Source: Edaphobacter sp.
GTDB lineage: Bacteria; Acidobacteriota; Terriglobia; Terriglobales; Acidobacteriaceae
NCBI GenBank assembly: GCA_025462645.1
Contig: JAOAPB010000028.1
Location: 62,001 to 126,000 of the forward strand
Reading direction: 5' to 3'
DNA: 64,000 nt
The notes under the pieces are model-generated. The model had not been told where the DNA came from. It worked only from the letters and a program-made list of their open reading frames with translations, and ran no database searches. Positions 1-9,287 of the stretch are shown in pieces (the stretch's first letter is position 1; the number at the start of each line of letters is the position of its first letter). Both the position numbers and the translations under genes were made by a program.

Positions 1-567
1 GGTGTCGACTACGACGACCTGCGGCCCGAGCACATGGTCGTGACCGACCTGAACGGCAAGATCGTCGACGGCAGGCTGAAGCCCTCCTCCGACCTCGATA
101 CCCACACCTTGCTCTACCGCGAATTCCCGGGCATCGGCGCTGTGGTCCACACCCACTCCGAATACGCCACCAGCTTCGCGCAGGCGGGCCTGCCCATCCC
201 GCCGCTGGGTACGACACACGCCGACTACTTCTGCGGCCCCATCCCCGTGACGCCCAGCCTCACCGACGAAGCCATCGGAGGCCGTTACGTCCACGAGACC
301 GGCCTCGCCATCGTCAATCACTTCAGGCAGCAGGGAATCGACCCCCTCGCCGTCCCGGCCGTCCTCGTAGCCGGCCATGCCCCGTTCTGCTGGGGCAAGG
401 ACCCTCACGCCGCCGCCCACAACGCCGTAGTCCTCGAAGCCGTAGCCCGCATGGCCTACAGAACCCTCACCCTGGCCCCCGGTCACCCCGGTGTCTCCAG
501 GGCCCTCCTCGACTGCCACTACTTCCGCAAACACGGAACCAGGGCCACCTACGGACAGACCAGCTAA
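1..567 (+). CDS. araD: L-ribulose-5-phosphate 4-epimerase, 5'-truncated by the window edge
   Basis: The reading frame is open from base 1 and runs to the stop at 567, giving the last 188 residues of a protein that begins before the window. The class II aldolase/epimerase fold is clear: a metal-binding HTH motif (VVHTHSEYATSF), the following stretch GTTHADYF, and a later conserved histidine in AGHAPFCWG. The family interconverts L-ribulose-5-phosphate and D-xylulose-5-phosphate using a divalent metal bound by three histidines, and E. coli AraD is about 231 residues. The neighbouring xylulokinase fits an arabinose/xylulose route feeding the pentose phosphate pathway. A related fuculose-phosphate aldolase is possible but less likely given the motifs. 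The first ATG in the window (34) is internal and not the start. Confidence 0.9.
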   Translation, partial: GVDYDDLRPEHMVVTDLNGKIVDGRLKPSSDLDTHTLLYREFPGIGAVVHTHSEYATSFAQAGLPIPPLGTTHADYFCGPIPVTPSLTDEAIGGRYVHETGLAIVNHFRQQGIDPLAVPAVLVAGHAPFCWGKDPHAAAHNAVVLEAVARMAYRTLTLAPGHPGVSRALLDCHYFRKHGTRATYGQTS

Positions 568-772
568 GTGGTCAGACCAATAGAGGGCAAAAAGAGCGTT
601 TTCGTCTCAGAAGAGGGCAGTTTTCTATCCAGCGTTGCCACACATTCCACCACATTCTGACCACAAAAACACCACATCTACAGCTCATTTTTCTCGAAAA
701 TAAAGGGAAAAACGCGAAAAACCACCCACCCATTTTTTTGGAAAAATCCAGGCAAATTTTTCGCGCTTCAAC

Positions 773-1843
773 TTAAAACTTGACCGGCAGGGTGCATCCC
801 TCCACACTGCTCTCCCGAGCCATCTCCAGCAGCCGAATCACCCGATACCCATCCTCCGGAGTAACAGCCAGTTTGCCAACCCCATTGATGGCATCACGCA
901 CATTCGCGTAATAGCCCCGATAGTCCCCAAACGCAGTCTTTACAGGGGTTTTGACCAGAGTCCCAGGCTCAGCCGGAACCGGAGCGACCGTCAAAGTCCC
1001 CCACGCAGCCTCATCCTCAGCCAGCCAATCGCCCTCGCCCAGACGCGGAACCTTAGCCCCGCCCACAAGCGCAGGCTCCTGCGGATCGAGCCCGTACTTC
1101 TTGAAGCTGCCCTTCGTCCCATGCAACAGGAATCTGGGCGCAGCATCGCACGCCAACATGCTGGCCCGGCAGTGCGCCCGCAGCCTTGGATACTCAAGCG
1201 TGATGTCAAAAGCATCCTCAATCGCCGTCTGATCACGATCCTTGCGGACACTGGCGGTAATTCCCTGGGGAGTTCCAAACAGAGCGAGAACCTGATCGAC
1301 AAGGTGAGGACCAAGATCGAACAACATTCCATTTGCCAGGTCACCGGCCTCCTTCCACGTGTTCTCACGCGGTAGAGGACGGAAGCGGTCGAAATGAGAC
1401 TCGAAGGTTACAAGGCGGCCCAGCGCCTCTTCTTCAATGAGCTTTCGCACGGTAAGAAAGTCGCCATCCCAGCGACGATTATGGAAGGGGGCCAGCACCA
1501 GGCCGCGCTCGGCGGCAATACTCCCAAGCTCCTTCGCCTCCGCACTGGTCGCCGCAAACGGTTTGTCGATGACGACGTGCTTTCCTGCAAGCAGAGCCTG
1601 CCGGGCCAGGGAGAAGTGCGTCTCATTCGGTGTCCCGACCACAACCAGTTGTATGGTCGCATCCTTCAGCACCTCTTCGAAGGAGCGCAGTATCCGAGCC
1701 TCGGGATAGGCCTTTGCCGCTTCATCGCCGCGCCGCTGGACAATCGAGTCAAGGCGAAGACCCGGGACGGCGCTGACAAAGGGAGCATGAAAGACGCGTC
1801 CCGCAAGGCCGAAGCCGATTACTGCTGTATTGATCTCTGCCAT
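773..1843 (-). CDS. Gfo/Idh/MocA-family NAD(P)-dependent oxidoreductase
   Basis: This 356-residue cytosolic oxidoreductase has an N-terminal Rossmann fold with GFGLAG near residue 10 and the family's lysine in VVIDKPFAAT around residue 95. A C-terminal alpha/beta substrate domain follows (FDLGPHLVDQVLALFG and beyond). The family oxidises or reduces sugars, inositols and their derivatives. The overall pattern resembles the YdgJ/scyllo-inositol dehydrogenase branch, but the substrate cannot be read from sequence. It lies 102 bases downstream of the xylulokinase gene on the same strand, so it is probably co-transcribed and acts in the same sugar pathway. The 205 bases between its stop and araD are A/T-rich and hold no gene I can see. 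Confidence 0.88.
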   Translation of the reverse strand: MAEINTAVIGFGLAGRVFHAPFVSAVPGLRLDSIVQRRGDEAAKAYPEARILRSFEEVLKDATIQLVVVGTPNETHFSLARQALLAGKHVVIDKPFAATSAEAKELGSIAAERGLVLAPFHNRRWDGDFLTVRKLIEEEALGRLVTFESHFDRFRPLPRENTWKEAGDLANGMLFDLGPHLVDQVLALFGTPQGITASVRKDRDQTAIEDAFDITLEYPRLRAHCRASMLACDAAPRFLLHGTKGSFKKYGLDPQEPALVGGAKVPRLGEGDWLAEDEAAWGTLTVAPVPAEPGTLVKTPVKTAFGDYRGYYANVRDAINGVGKLAVTPEDGYRVIRLLEMARESSVEGCTLPVKF

Positions 1844-1945
1844 CTCATCTCCATATCGATCTTGTCATCCAAGTTCCTTGGACAGGACCATTTTGACATG
1901 GCACAGATGCAGTTGCTCTCAGGCCCGTGTGCCGATTACTTCCAG

Positions 1946-3424
1946 CTAGCTCTGTCTCCCGGCTATCTGCTTCAGGGCGGGATAAAGCCTTCGGTACTGT
2001 GCATAGGCTCCGTTCATGACAGTTGCATTTCGCGGGACGATGGTCTGGGCAATCCGGATGGTAGCTGCACAAGCCGCCTCTACACTCGCCCATGCGCCGA
2101 CGCCAGTTCCAGCTAATAGAGCAGCTCCAAAGGCCCCACCCTCCTCGGCCTCAAGCAATTCCACTGGTTGCCCGTAGACATCGGCCTGAATCTGCCTCCA
2201 GAGCGGTCCACGAGCCCCACCCCCGCCCAATCGGATGGCCTTCACTGGAACTCCGAGTTCGGCAAACAGGGTCAAAGTATCCCGCAGGCTGAAAACCACC
2301 CCTTCGAGCACTGCCCGGACGAAGTGCGCGCGAGTGTGAGAGGCTGTGATCCCCACAAACGCGGCGCGCGCCTTCGGGTCAAGATGCGGAGTCCGCTCTC
2401 CAAACAAGTATGGAGCCCACATCAAGCCCTCACTTCCTGCAGGAGCCTCTGCCGCCAGAGCCGTCAGCTCCTCATAGCTGCCCTCCGGAGCAAAGGTGTC
2501 GCGAAAATAGCGGAGGCTAAGTCCGGCCCCATTGGTTACGCCCATCACATGCCAGCGTCCGGGAGCGGCATGACAAAACGTATGCAGTCGCCCGAGCCGG
2601 TCCTTGGCCGGCGAATCCGTAGCCGCGAACACCACGCCGCTTGTCCCAATCGTCGCCGAGACCGACCCTGGCGAAAGAATGCCCATTCCGACCGCACCGG
2701 CGCCCTGGTCGCCAGCCCCGGCAGCTACTGGAGTACCTGCTGCCAGGCCCGTAGCTGCACCCCCGGCGACATTGATCCGTGCGCAGATCTCTGGCCCTTC
2801 GAACAGGCGCGGCAGCCACTCCATGGGAATACCGGCCTCCTCCGCAACCTCCACCGACCAGCGCCGATTCGCCACATCCAGCAGCAGCGTCCCACTGGCC
2901 TCCTGCATATCCATCGCGAACTCGCCCGTCAGCCGATACCGCACATAGTCCTTGGGGCAGAGCACATGCGCGATGCGCGCAAAGATCTCGGGTTCATGAT
3001 CCCGTACCCACAGCAGCTTGGTCAGGGTGAAGTTCGGCAGAGCCGGATTACAGGTTAGCTCGATCAACCGCTCGAAGCCGATCTTTTCCGTGAGCCAGTC
3101 GCACTGCGGCTGCGTGCGCTGGTCGCACCAGATCAACGCGGGACGAAGGACCTGGCCCTCGGCATCGAGTATGACGCAACCATGCATCTGGCCGGTCAGT
3201 CCTACAGCCTCGATATGTGTCCCGGTTATCTCTGCAGCGGCCATGACTCCGGCGATAGCCTGCCTGGCCGCTCGCCACCAGTCCTCGGGTTCCTGCTCGG
3301 CCCAGCCGATATGCTCCGAGCGAATGCTGGCGTGTTCACTGCCAGATGAGGCGATTATCTTGCCGTCACGATCGATCAGCACAGCCCGTGTTCCACCGGT
3401 ACCGACATCAACGCCAAGAAACAT
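1946..3424 (-). CDS. xylB: Xylulokinase (FGGY-family carbohydrate kinase)
   Basis: This 492-residue protein has the FGGY layout of two actin-like ATPase domains. The N-terminal phosphate loop is FLGVDVGTGGTRAVLID (residues 2-18), then GLTGQMHG, the substrate region ALIWCDQRT, and the C-terminal ATP-binding segment ATIGTSGVVFA. The family phosphorylates D-xylulose to D-xylulose-5-phosphate. Length matches E. coli XylB (484). The ATG start opens directly into the phosphate loop, so the start is well fixed. It heads a probable two-gene unit with the downstream oxidoreductase. The product of AraD is the same xylulose-5-phosphate, which supports a pentose role. Kinases for other sugars in the FGGY family are hard to exclude. 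Confidence 0.9.
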   Translation of the reverse strand: MFLGVDVGTGGTRAVLIDRDGKIIASSGSEHASIRSEHIGWAEQEPEDWWRAARQAIAGVMAAAEITGTHIEAVGLTGQMHGCVILDAEGQVLRPALIWCDQRTQPQCDWLTEKIGFERLIELTCNPALPNFTLTKLLWVRDHEPEIFARIAHVLCPKDYVRYRLTGEFAMDMQEASGTLLLDVANRRWSVEVAEEAGIPMEWLPRLFEGPEICARINVAGGAATGLAAGTPVAAGAGDQGAGAVGMGILSPGSVSATIGTSGVVFAATDSPAKDRLGRLHTFCHAAPGRWHVMGVTNGAGLSLRYFRDTFAPEGSYEELTALAAEAPAGSEGLMWAPYLFGERTPHLDPKARAAFVGITASHTRAHFVRAVLEGVVFSLRDTLTLFAELGVPVKAIRLGGGGARGPLWRQIQADVYGQPVELLEAEEGGAFGAALLAGTGVGAWASVEAACAATIRIAQTIVPRNATVMNGAYAQYRRLYPALKQIAGRQS

Positions 3425-3676
3425 TCCGCCCTCAATCTCTTTCTATTGGAAAGCTTTTTGAGCAGTGTATCCCGTGTGGCGGGACCGAATCGCTCCGGAA
3501 GTAACGTGGATCGATAGGATTGAGGCCACCGGGACAAATAAGATTTCATTTGTCATGGGCCAAAACGCATTTTTTTGAAGATTCCGGGAGACTTAGCGCA
3601 TCTCACTTTACATTAGTGATTCCCACAGGTGTGTTCCGCAAAGGCCTACCGTTGACAGCTGCTTGAAATTAAAAAG

Positions 3677-5215
3677 GTGCAGGTTACGATTATTCGTATG
3701 AGTGAAAGCAAAATAGCGCGCTATTTCCGCAGGATTCTGATGCCCTTCGGTTTATGTGTGCTGAGTCTTCCCAGCTACGCCCAGGGTCCCGGCGCGCAGA
3801 CTACCCAAATTCCAGCCAGCGGGCCGAAAACTCCGACGGACAGCTCGCCGATAGCGGCCGCTCAGCAGAATCTCTACGGTGCTTCAGGCCAGAACGGCGC
3901 ACAGGTCACGCAGGATTCGTTCAAAGGCGGCATCGTCGAGGGCAAGGCTACGGGCACGGTAGTCGATCTCTCGCTCGACGAGGCTGTCCAACGCGGCTTG
4001 CGACAGAATCTTGGCATCATCCTGCAGTCCTCGGCGCAGAGAAATGCGAATGGCCAGCGGCTGGAGCAGCTTCAGGCGCTGCTGCCGACGGTCAATGGAA
4101 CGGCGAGCCTCCAGGTCCAGCAGGTGAACCTTGCAGCCTACGGCCTGAAGTTTCCCGGTCTCAACCCCATTATCGGGCCGTTCCAGGTTGTCGATTTTCG
4201 CGCATACCTTACGCAGAACCTGGTCAACGTCTCGGCGTTGCAGAACTACATCGCCTCGAAGCATAACTTCGAGAGCGCGAAGCTGACCGCGGCGGACGCG
4301 CGCGATCTTGTTGTCCTGACAGTAGGGAACGCCTATCTGCTATGCATCGCCGACAGCTCCCGCATCGACGCCGTGAATGCAGAGCTGGCTACCTCGAAGG
4401 TGTCGCTGGACCAGGCGGTAGCGGCCCACGACGCAGGCACGAGCCCCAAGCTCGATGTGCTCCGCGCCCAGGTGGACTACCAGAATGAGCAGCAGAGCCT
4501 GATCTCTGCGAAGAATCAGTTTGAGAAGGACAAGCTGGCCCTGGCGCGTGCAATCGGCCTTCCGCTCGATCAGGTATTCCGCCTGACGGATACCTCCCCC
4601 TATGCCGCGTTCGATCAGCTCGATCCGCAGGTAGCGTTCGAGCAGGCACTGAGGGTTCGCAAGGACCTGCAGGCCTCGGCCGAGCAGGTAAAGGCGGCCA
4701 GCGCGGAGAAGACCTCCGCCTGGGCGTACCAGCTACCGGTGGTAAGCTTCAGCGGCGACTTTGGTGACCTGGGGACGACGCCCGGCCACTCTCACAGCAG
4801 TTATACGGCGACCGGACAGATCAGCGCCCCTATCCTGCAGATAGCCAAGACCAAAGGCCAGGAGGAGGTCGCGAGCGCGCAGTATGAACAGGCTCGCGCG
4901 AAGCTCTCCGACCAGGTGCAACAGGTGAATGCGGATGTCCGCGACAGCCTTCTCGACATCCAGGCGGCTGCCAGGCTGGTGGAAGCGACGCACTCAAACG
5001 TGGAACTGGCCAACGAGGCTCTTAATGAGGCGCAGCAGCGCTTCCGCGCCGGGGTCTCCGACACCCTGCCGGTCTCGCAGGCCCAGTCGCAGACCGAACA
5101 GGCGAACAATCAATACATCAGCGCCCTCTATCAGCACAATATTGCCAAGTTGTCCCTGGCCCGTGCCTTGGGCGTGACGCAGACAAACTACAAAGATTAT
5201 CTCGGAGGAAAGTAA
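3677..5215 (+). CDS. TolC-family outer membrane efflux protein
   Basis: This 512-residue protein has an N-terminal signal peptide (hydrophobic MPFGLCVLSLPSYAQ, cleaved after AQ). Two outer-membrane-efflux repeats follow, rich in long amphipathic helices (for example QQVNADVRDSLLDIQAAARLV). TolC-type proteins trimerise into a channel through the outer membrane and periplasm for drug efflux or type I secretion. The stop is one base before the TTG start of the HlyD/EmrA-type gene, so the two are certainly co-expressed. The frame opens with GTG at 3677; ATG at 3698 is an alternative, and neither has a convincing ribosome binding site. No inner-membrane pump gene follows. Confidence 0.9.
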   Translation: MQVTIIRMSESKIARYFRRILMPFGLCVLSLPSYAQGPGAQTTQIPASGPKTPTDSSPIAAAQQNLYGASGQNGAQVTQDSFKGGIVEGKATGTVVDLSLDEAVQRGLRQNLGIILQSSAQRNANGQRLEQLQALLPTVNGTASLQVQQVNLAAYGLKFPGLNPIIGPFQVVDFRAYLTQNLVNVSALQNYIASKHNFESAKLTAADARDLVVLTVGNAYLLCIADSSRIDAVNAELATSKVSLDQAVAAHDAGTSPKLDVLRAQVDYQNEQQSLISAKNQFEKDKLALARAIGLPLDQVFRLTDTSPYAAFDQLDPQVAFEQALRVRKDLQASAEQVKAASAEKTSAWAYQLPVVSFSGDFGDLGTTPGHSHSSYTATGQISAPILQIAKTKGQEEVASAQYEQARAKLSDQVQQVNADVRDSLLDIQAAARLVEATHSNVELANEALNEAQQRFRAGVSDTLPVSQAQSQTEQANNQYISALYQHNIAKLSLARALGVTQTNYKDYLGGK

Positions 5216-5216
5216 C

Positions 5217-6440
5217 TTGTCAGACGAAACGCAGAATAATGACGCCACAACTGAAGAATCACCGGAGAAAAAGTCGCGCCGCAAGATTATCCTCTTTGCG
5301 GTCCTTGCTCTTCTTGTGATCGGCGCAGGTCTCTTCTACTGGCATTCCACCTTTACGGAAGATACCGACGACGCTCAGGTAGATGGCGATCTGTATCAGG
5401 TCAGCTCTCGAGTCACGGGCCAGGTGATCAAGGTCTATGTCGAAGATAACCAGACGGTTCGGGCAGGCGATCTGCTGGCGGAGATCGACCCCAAGGACTA
5501 CCAGGTAGCACTCGAGCAGGCGTTGGCCACCCTGGCCAGTGCACAGGCTGCGGCTATTCAGGCTAATGTGAATGTGCCGATTACCAGCATCAGTGCGAGT
5601 ACGAGCGTAAGCACCACCGGCTCTGACGTCCAGGCTGCTCAGGCGGCCATTGCCCAGGCGCAGAAGCAGGCTCAGGCGGCTGAGGCGCGGGTCGCGCAGG
5701 CCAAGGCAAACGCCATCAAATCCCAGCTCGACGTAGATCGCTACACGCCGCTCGTGGAGAAGGATGTCATCTCGAAGCAGCAGTTCGATGGTGCCGTAGC
5801 CCAGGCCGCTGCCAACAAAGCGGCCGTGCTTGAGGCCGAGGCTACAGTAATCGCGCAGCAGTCTGCCGTGAGTCAGGCGATGCAGAAGCTCGCGCAAGCT
5901 CGCTCGCAAGCCAACGAGTCGGTGAAGAACGGTCCCGAGCAGGTGAGGGCACAACAGGCCAAGGCGAACTCTGCGCTGGCGGATGTGAAGCAGGCTCAAG
6001 CCAAGGTGGACCAGGCTCAACTTAACCTCTCTTATACGAAGATCACGGCTCCGGCCTCCGGCGTAGTGAACAAGAAGAACGTTCAGGTGGGTGCGAACCT
6101 CAGCATCGGGCAAGACCTCCTGACGATCATCCCGCTGACAAATCTTTGGGTTACGGCCAACTTCAAGGAGACGCAACTGGAGAAGATGCAGCCGGGCCAG
6201 AAAGTGACCATCAAAGTGGATGCCCTTGGCGGACGCAAGTTCCATGGCGTGGTGAAGCAGATAGGCGGTGCTACGGGATCGCGGCTCTCACTGTTTCCGC
6301 CAGAGAACGCTACCGGCAACTATGTGAAGGTGGTTCAACGTATTCCGGTTCGCATCGATTTCACGAATCTACAGGATGAGAACAAGGACTTCGCTCTGCG
6401 GCCCGGGTTCTCAGTTACCCCAGCGGTGGCAGTCAAGTAA
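5217..6440 (+). CDS. HlyD/EmrA-family periplasmic adaptor (membrane fusion protein)
   Basis: This 407-residue protein is the inner-membrane-anchored adaptor of a tripartite exporter. One transmembrane helix (about residues 22-42) follows a charged N-terminus. The EmrA-like signature TDDAQVDGDLYQVSSRVTGQV opens the biotin-lipoyl half-motif, a very long Ala/Gln-rich coiled coil occupies about residues 95-265, and the second lipoyl half plus beta-barrel come after (ITAPASGVVNKKNVQVG). The start is TTG at 5217, supported by GGAGG 10 bases upstream and by the abutting TolC stop. EmrA-type adaptors normally pair with a DHA2 drug:H+ antiporter (EmrB); none is encoded next door, so the pump must be elsewhere. 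A terminator lies 26 bases downstream. Confidence 0.92.
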   Translation: MSDETQNNDATTEESPEKKSRRKIILFAVLALLVIGAGLFYWHSTFTEDTDDAQVDGDLYQVSSRVTGQVIKVYVEDNQTVRAGDLLAEIDPKDYQVALEQALATLASAQAAAIQANVNVPITSISASTSVSTTGSDVQAAQAAIAQAQKQAQAAEARVAQAKANAIKSQLDVDRYTPLVEKDVISKQQFDGAVAQAAANKAAVLEAEATVIAQQSAVSQAMQKLAQARSQANESVKNGPEQVRAQQAKANSALADVKQAQAKVDQAQLNLSYTKITAPASGVVNKKNVQVGANLSIGQDLLTIIPLTNLWVTANFKETQLEKMQPGQKVTIKVDALGGRKFHGVVKQIGGATGSRLSLFPPENATGNYVKVVQRIPVRIDFTNLQDENKDFALRPGFSVTPAVAVK

Positions 6441-6465
6441 GTTGATAGATTAGGATTTTTGGTTC

Positions 6466-6516
6466 TCTCCGCGTCCTCCACCCGATTTCCATTGGACGGC
6501 GCGGAGATTTTTTATT
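6466..6516 (+). terminator. Rho-independent terminator after the tolC-hlyD pair
   Basis: TCTCCGCG (6466-6473) pairs perfectly with CGCGGAGA (6500-6507), with a further three pairs across a two-base bulge. A T-rich tract follows directly. It closes the efflux operon before dps. Confidence 0.75.
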
Positions 6517-6612
6517 TGTGTCCTCTCTCTCTCTTTTGAGGAGACGTTCTATCTGGGAAACCGGGTCTGGTCTCATCGCATCAAATGCAGGAAAGCGGAA
6601 TCTTAGAGGTGA

Positions 6613-7212
6613 ATGATGGCAGTTGCAATGAAAAAGGCACAAACCGCAGATGCTTCCGTAGCCCCTCACTGGCATGCTCAAGCAAAAGAGATTCAAAAGT
6701 ACGGGACCGTGGTCCAGGACATTCCGCATCCGCTAGACGCCAATGTGCGAGCGGATATGGTGGCCAGGCTAAACCAGTTATTGGCAGATTCCATCGCTCT
6801 ACGCGATATGTACAAGAAGCACCACTGGCAAGTCGCCGGGCCAACCTTCTACCAGCTGCATCTGCTGTTCGATAAGCACTTCAACGAGCAGGTCGAGGTA
6901 GTCGATACGATTGCCGAGCGTGTTCAACTGCTGGGTGGAGTAACCATTGCAATGGGTGGAGATGTAGCTGAAACGACTAAGATTCCGCGCCCTCCACGGG
7001 GACGGGAGGAGGTCCCGGTGCAACTCTCGCGTCTGCTCGATGCCCACAGGATCATCATTAAGAGCTGCCTCGACATCTCCGACGCAGCGGATAAGGCGGG
7101 CGATCAGGGTACGAACGACCTTGTAGTCAGCGACGTTCTGCGCCCAAACGAGTTGCAGTCGTGGTTTCTAGGCCAGCACCTTGTCGAGATGCCGCTGGTG
7201 CTTGAAAAGTAA
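6613..7212 (+). CDS. dps: Dps-family DNA-protecting ferritin-like protein
   Basis: This 199-residue protein is a miniferritin. The inter-subunit ferroxidase ligands are present in the usual spacing: His71 (HHWQV), His83, Asp87, Asp98 and Glu102 in the DTIAERVQLLGG signature. The family forms dodecamers that oxidise Fe(II) with peroxide and store the iron, and many bind DNA. The N-terminal tail of about 45 residues carries several lysines (MKKAQ, KEIQK), typical of tails that touch DNA. The start is the first of two adjacent ATGs, with AGAGGT just upstream. It stands alone between two terminators, so it should be expressed independently. Confidence 0.93.
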   Translation: MMAVAMKKAQTADASVAPHWHAQAKEIQKYGTVVQDIPHPLDANVRADMVARLNQLLADSIALRDMYKKHHWQVAGPTFYQLHLLFDKHFNEQVEVVDTIAERVQLLGGVTIAMGGDVAETTKIPRPPRGREEVPVQLSRLLDAHRIIIKSCLDISDAADKAGDQGTNDLVVSDVLRPNELQSWFLGQHLVEMPLVLEK

Positions 7213-7241
7213 GTCTCAGCAACAATCCAACGGAGCGATAG

Positions 7242-7280
7242 ACAGCCCGGCTGCATTCCGCAGTCGGGCTGTGTATCTTT
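7242..7280 (+). terminator. Rho-independent terminator after dps
   Basis: ACAGCCCGGCTGC (7242-7254) pairs with GCAGTCGGGCTGT (7260-7272) through one G-T wobble and a five-base loop, followed by GTATCTTT. It is 29 bases after the dps stop. Confidence 0.75.
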
Positions 7281-7346
7281 AATGCCAAGGCGGGTCGCAT
7301 CGAAAGCCTGTAGTCACTCATCTAGTATTTATAGAAATAAAATCCT

Positions 7347-8369
7347 ATGCCGATCGCGCTTGCATTCTTCGTTCATTACGCCTATTCGATCCTCTTCTTG
7401 TGGGTTCTGATAGAGCAGCTCGGCATACCCATTCCCAGTATCCCCGTGCTGCTGACGGCCGGAACCCTAAGTGCAACTCACAGGATTCATCACTCGTACT
7501 CGCTCTCGGCCGTGCTTCTGGCCTGCATCCTATCGGATAGTCTGTGGTATTGGCTGGGGCGGCGATATGGCAACAATGTATTGCGCCTCCTCTGCCGTCT
7601 CTCCTTCGAGGCCTCGACCTGCGTCAGCAAGACGGAGGAGTATTTCACCCGCCGCGGTCCAGTTACTCTTCTGTTCTCGAAGTTTGTGCCTGGCCTCAGC
7701 ACCGTGGCTGCGCCCATCGCAGGCCAGACCGGCATGCCTTACAGCAGGTTTCTCATCTGGGATCTTGCAGGGTCCATTCTCTGGGCCGAAACCTTCCTTC
7801 TTGCTGGCCAATTCTTCGGTGATATCGCGCAAAAGAGTGCTCCTTTCTTCCACTGGCTTGGTCGATTCGCCTTTGTCATCTTCGTCCTCATGGTGTTGGG
7901 CTTCCTTGCTCATCGCATCCTGAAGCAGCGCAGGTTCCTCCTGAAGGTCCGTGAACTCCGCCTGGAGCCGGGCGAGTTGAAGTCCATGATGGACAACGCT
8001 GAGCTACACGGAAATATTCCGCCGTTCATCGTCGATCTGCGCCACCCGCTCGACTACCTGCCGGACCCCAGAGTGCTTCCGGGAGCACTCCGCATTGGCC
8101 CGAATGAACTGAAGCAGCACAGCGAGATCATTCCGCGCGACCGCGATGTGATTCTTTACTGCACCTGCCCCAACGAGGAGACCAGCGCCAAGCTCGCGCT
8201 TCAACTCCACAAGATGGGCGTCTACCGGGTTCGTCCACTCCGGGGTGGATTCGACGGCTGGAAGGAGGCGGGCTATCCGCTGGTGGACTACGTGACCGAT
8301 GTCCCGACATCGCCTGCAAGTCAGTCGATTCTTCCGCCGTCTTCGTCTGCGGCTCTGCCTCTGCTCTGA
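7347..8369 (+). CDS. DedA-family membrane protein fused to a C-terminal rhodanese domain
   Basis: This 340-residue protein has two parts. Residues 1-190 are a DedA/SNARE-associated membrane domain with the family pattern EQLGIPIPSIPVLLTAG, the central FTRRGPVTLLFSKFVPG and several transmembrane helices. Residues about 225-320 form a soluble rhodanese-like domain (PFIVDLRHPLDYL, then the catalytic-loop candidate LYCTCPNEETS, then RPLRGGFDGWKEAGYPL). DedA proteins act in membrane lipid (undecaprenyl-phosphate) transport and proton-motive-force maintenance, while rhodaneses carry sulfur or act as regulatory modules. The loop has cysteines, so sulfurtransferase activity is possible but unproven. 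No obvious ribosome binding site precedes the ATG. The 3' end is 40 bases from the convergent tonB gene. Confidence 0.88.
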   Translation: MPIALAFFVHYAYSILFLWVLIEQLGIPIPSIPVLLTAGTLSATHRIHHSYSLSAVLLACILSDSLWYWLGRRYGNNVLRLLCRLSFEASTCVSKTEEYFTRRGPVTLLFSKFVPGLSTVAAPIAGQTGMPYSRFLIWDLAGSILWAETFLLAGQFFGDIAQKSAPFFHWLGRFAFVIFVLMVLGFLAHRILKQRRFLLKVRELRLEPGELKSMMDNAELHGNIPPFIVDLRHPLDYLPDPRVLPGALRIGPNELKQHSEIIPRDRDVILYCTCPNEETSAKLALQLHKMGVYRVRPLRGGFDGWKEAGYPLVDYVTDVPTSPASQSILPPSSSAALPLL

Positions 8370-8409
8370 TTCGAGCCTACGGACGCTTCGAGCCTGCGGA
8401 CGCGCGGAT

Positions 8410-9135
8410 CTATCCTCCTATTCTGAAGTTTACGGTGATCGTCGTTTCGACTGCCGTAGGTTCGCCATTGAGCCTGTATGGCTGGTAGCGCGCCGCGCGG
8501 ATCGCCTCGACCGCCGCATTCTGCAGCATGGGAGGACCGCTGGCGACGTGCAGGCTCTCGATGCTTCCGCTGCGGGAGATGACAGCCTCGACCACCACGG
8601 TGCCCTGCACGCCTGCAGCCTTAGCGATAGCGGGGTAGACAGGGCGAATGGGTGCCATTAGCATCCCCGCTGAGACGCCCCCGGAGACTCGCAAAGGCCC
8701 GATGGCCGGCCGCCCCGGAGTCACGGTTATCCTCGAAGGGTGTCCTTCGCTGTCTGTGCTCAGGGCGGATGGGATGCTGTTCGGCATCGCCATTCCGACA
8801 GAAGAGATTACCGGAGCCTCGTCGGCGCCGGGATTACGGCTTGGCAGCTGAGACGGCAGAGAGATGGGTCCCACAACAGTGGAAACCGGTACGCTTGTGC
8901 TTGACGCTGCGGAGATAGCCTGTGCCCGTTCGACATGGACGGGTGGTTTTGGAAGCAGGGGAGCCAGGACCGGCCCCGCTTGCAAGCGAACCGCCAGCCG
9001 CTCTGGATGCAGCAGCGGCAACAGGATCAGCAACCCGCCCACGGCACACTGTAGCGCCAGCGATCCCAACATTGTCCATCGCTTCGTAGAAGAGGCGTGG
9101 CTGACCTGCGATATAACAAGACTGTCCTCGAACAT
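8410..9135 (-). CDS. tonB: TonB-family energy transducer
   Basis: This 241-residue protein has a short cytoplasmic tail, one transmembrane anchor (about residues 22-42, LGSLALQCAVGGLLILLPLL), a long proline- and serine-rich periplasmic linker, and a C-terminal TonB domain of about 90 residues. The C-terminal domain carries YPAIAKAAGVQGTVVVEAVI and the closing AARYQPYRLNGEPTAVET. TonB couples the proton motive force to outer-membrane receptors. No exbB or exbD is adjacent, so its partners are elsewhere. ATG at 9135 is preceded on its strand by AGGGG at good spacing. Acidobacterial genomes usually hold many TonB-like proteins, so this may be a dedicated paralogue rather than the general one. 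Confidence 0.88.
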   Translation of the reverse strand: MFEDSLVISQVSHASSTKRWTMLGSLALQCAVGGLLILLPLLHPERLAVRLQAGPVLAPLLPKPPVHVERAQAISAASSTSVPVSTVVGPISLPSQLPSRNPGADEAPVISSVGMAMPNSIPSALSTDSEGHPSRITVTPGRPAIGPLRVSGGVSAGMLMAPIRPVYPAIAKAAGVQGTVVVEAVISRSGSIESLHVASGPPMLQNAAVEAIRAARYQPYRLNGEPTAVETTITVNFRIGG

Positions 9136-9287
9136 ATAGCACCCCTTTTCTTCCCGATGAGTTCATCGGAATCAGGTGCGCATCTGCGAGGAATGCGGCC
9201 ATATCTGGTTAGACACCTATAACACCCGAGAATGTTCCCGCAACAAAACCTCCACAAAAACTCTTCTTTGAGAGATGATGAATCACC

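Noticed and set aside
3652-3676. TTGACA (3652) as the -35 of the tolC promoter
   Set aside because: No acceptable -10 hexamer lies 16-18 bases downstream before the start codon.
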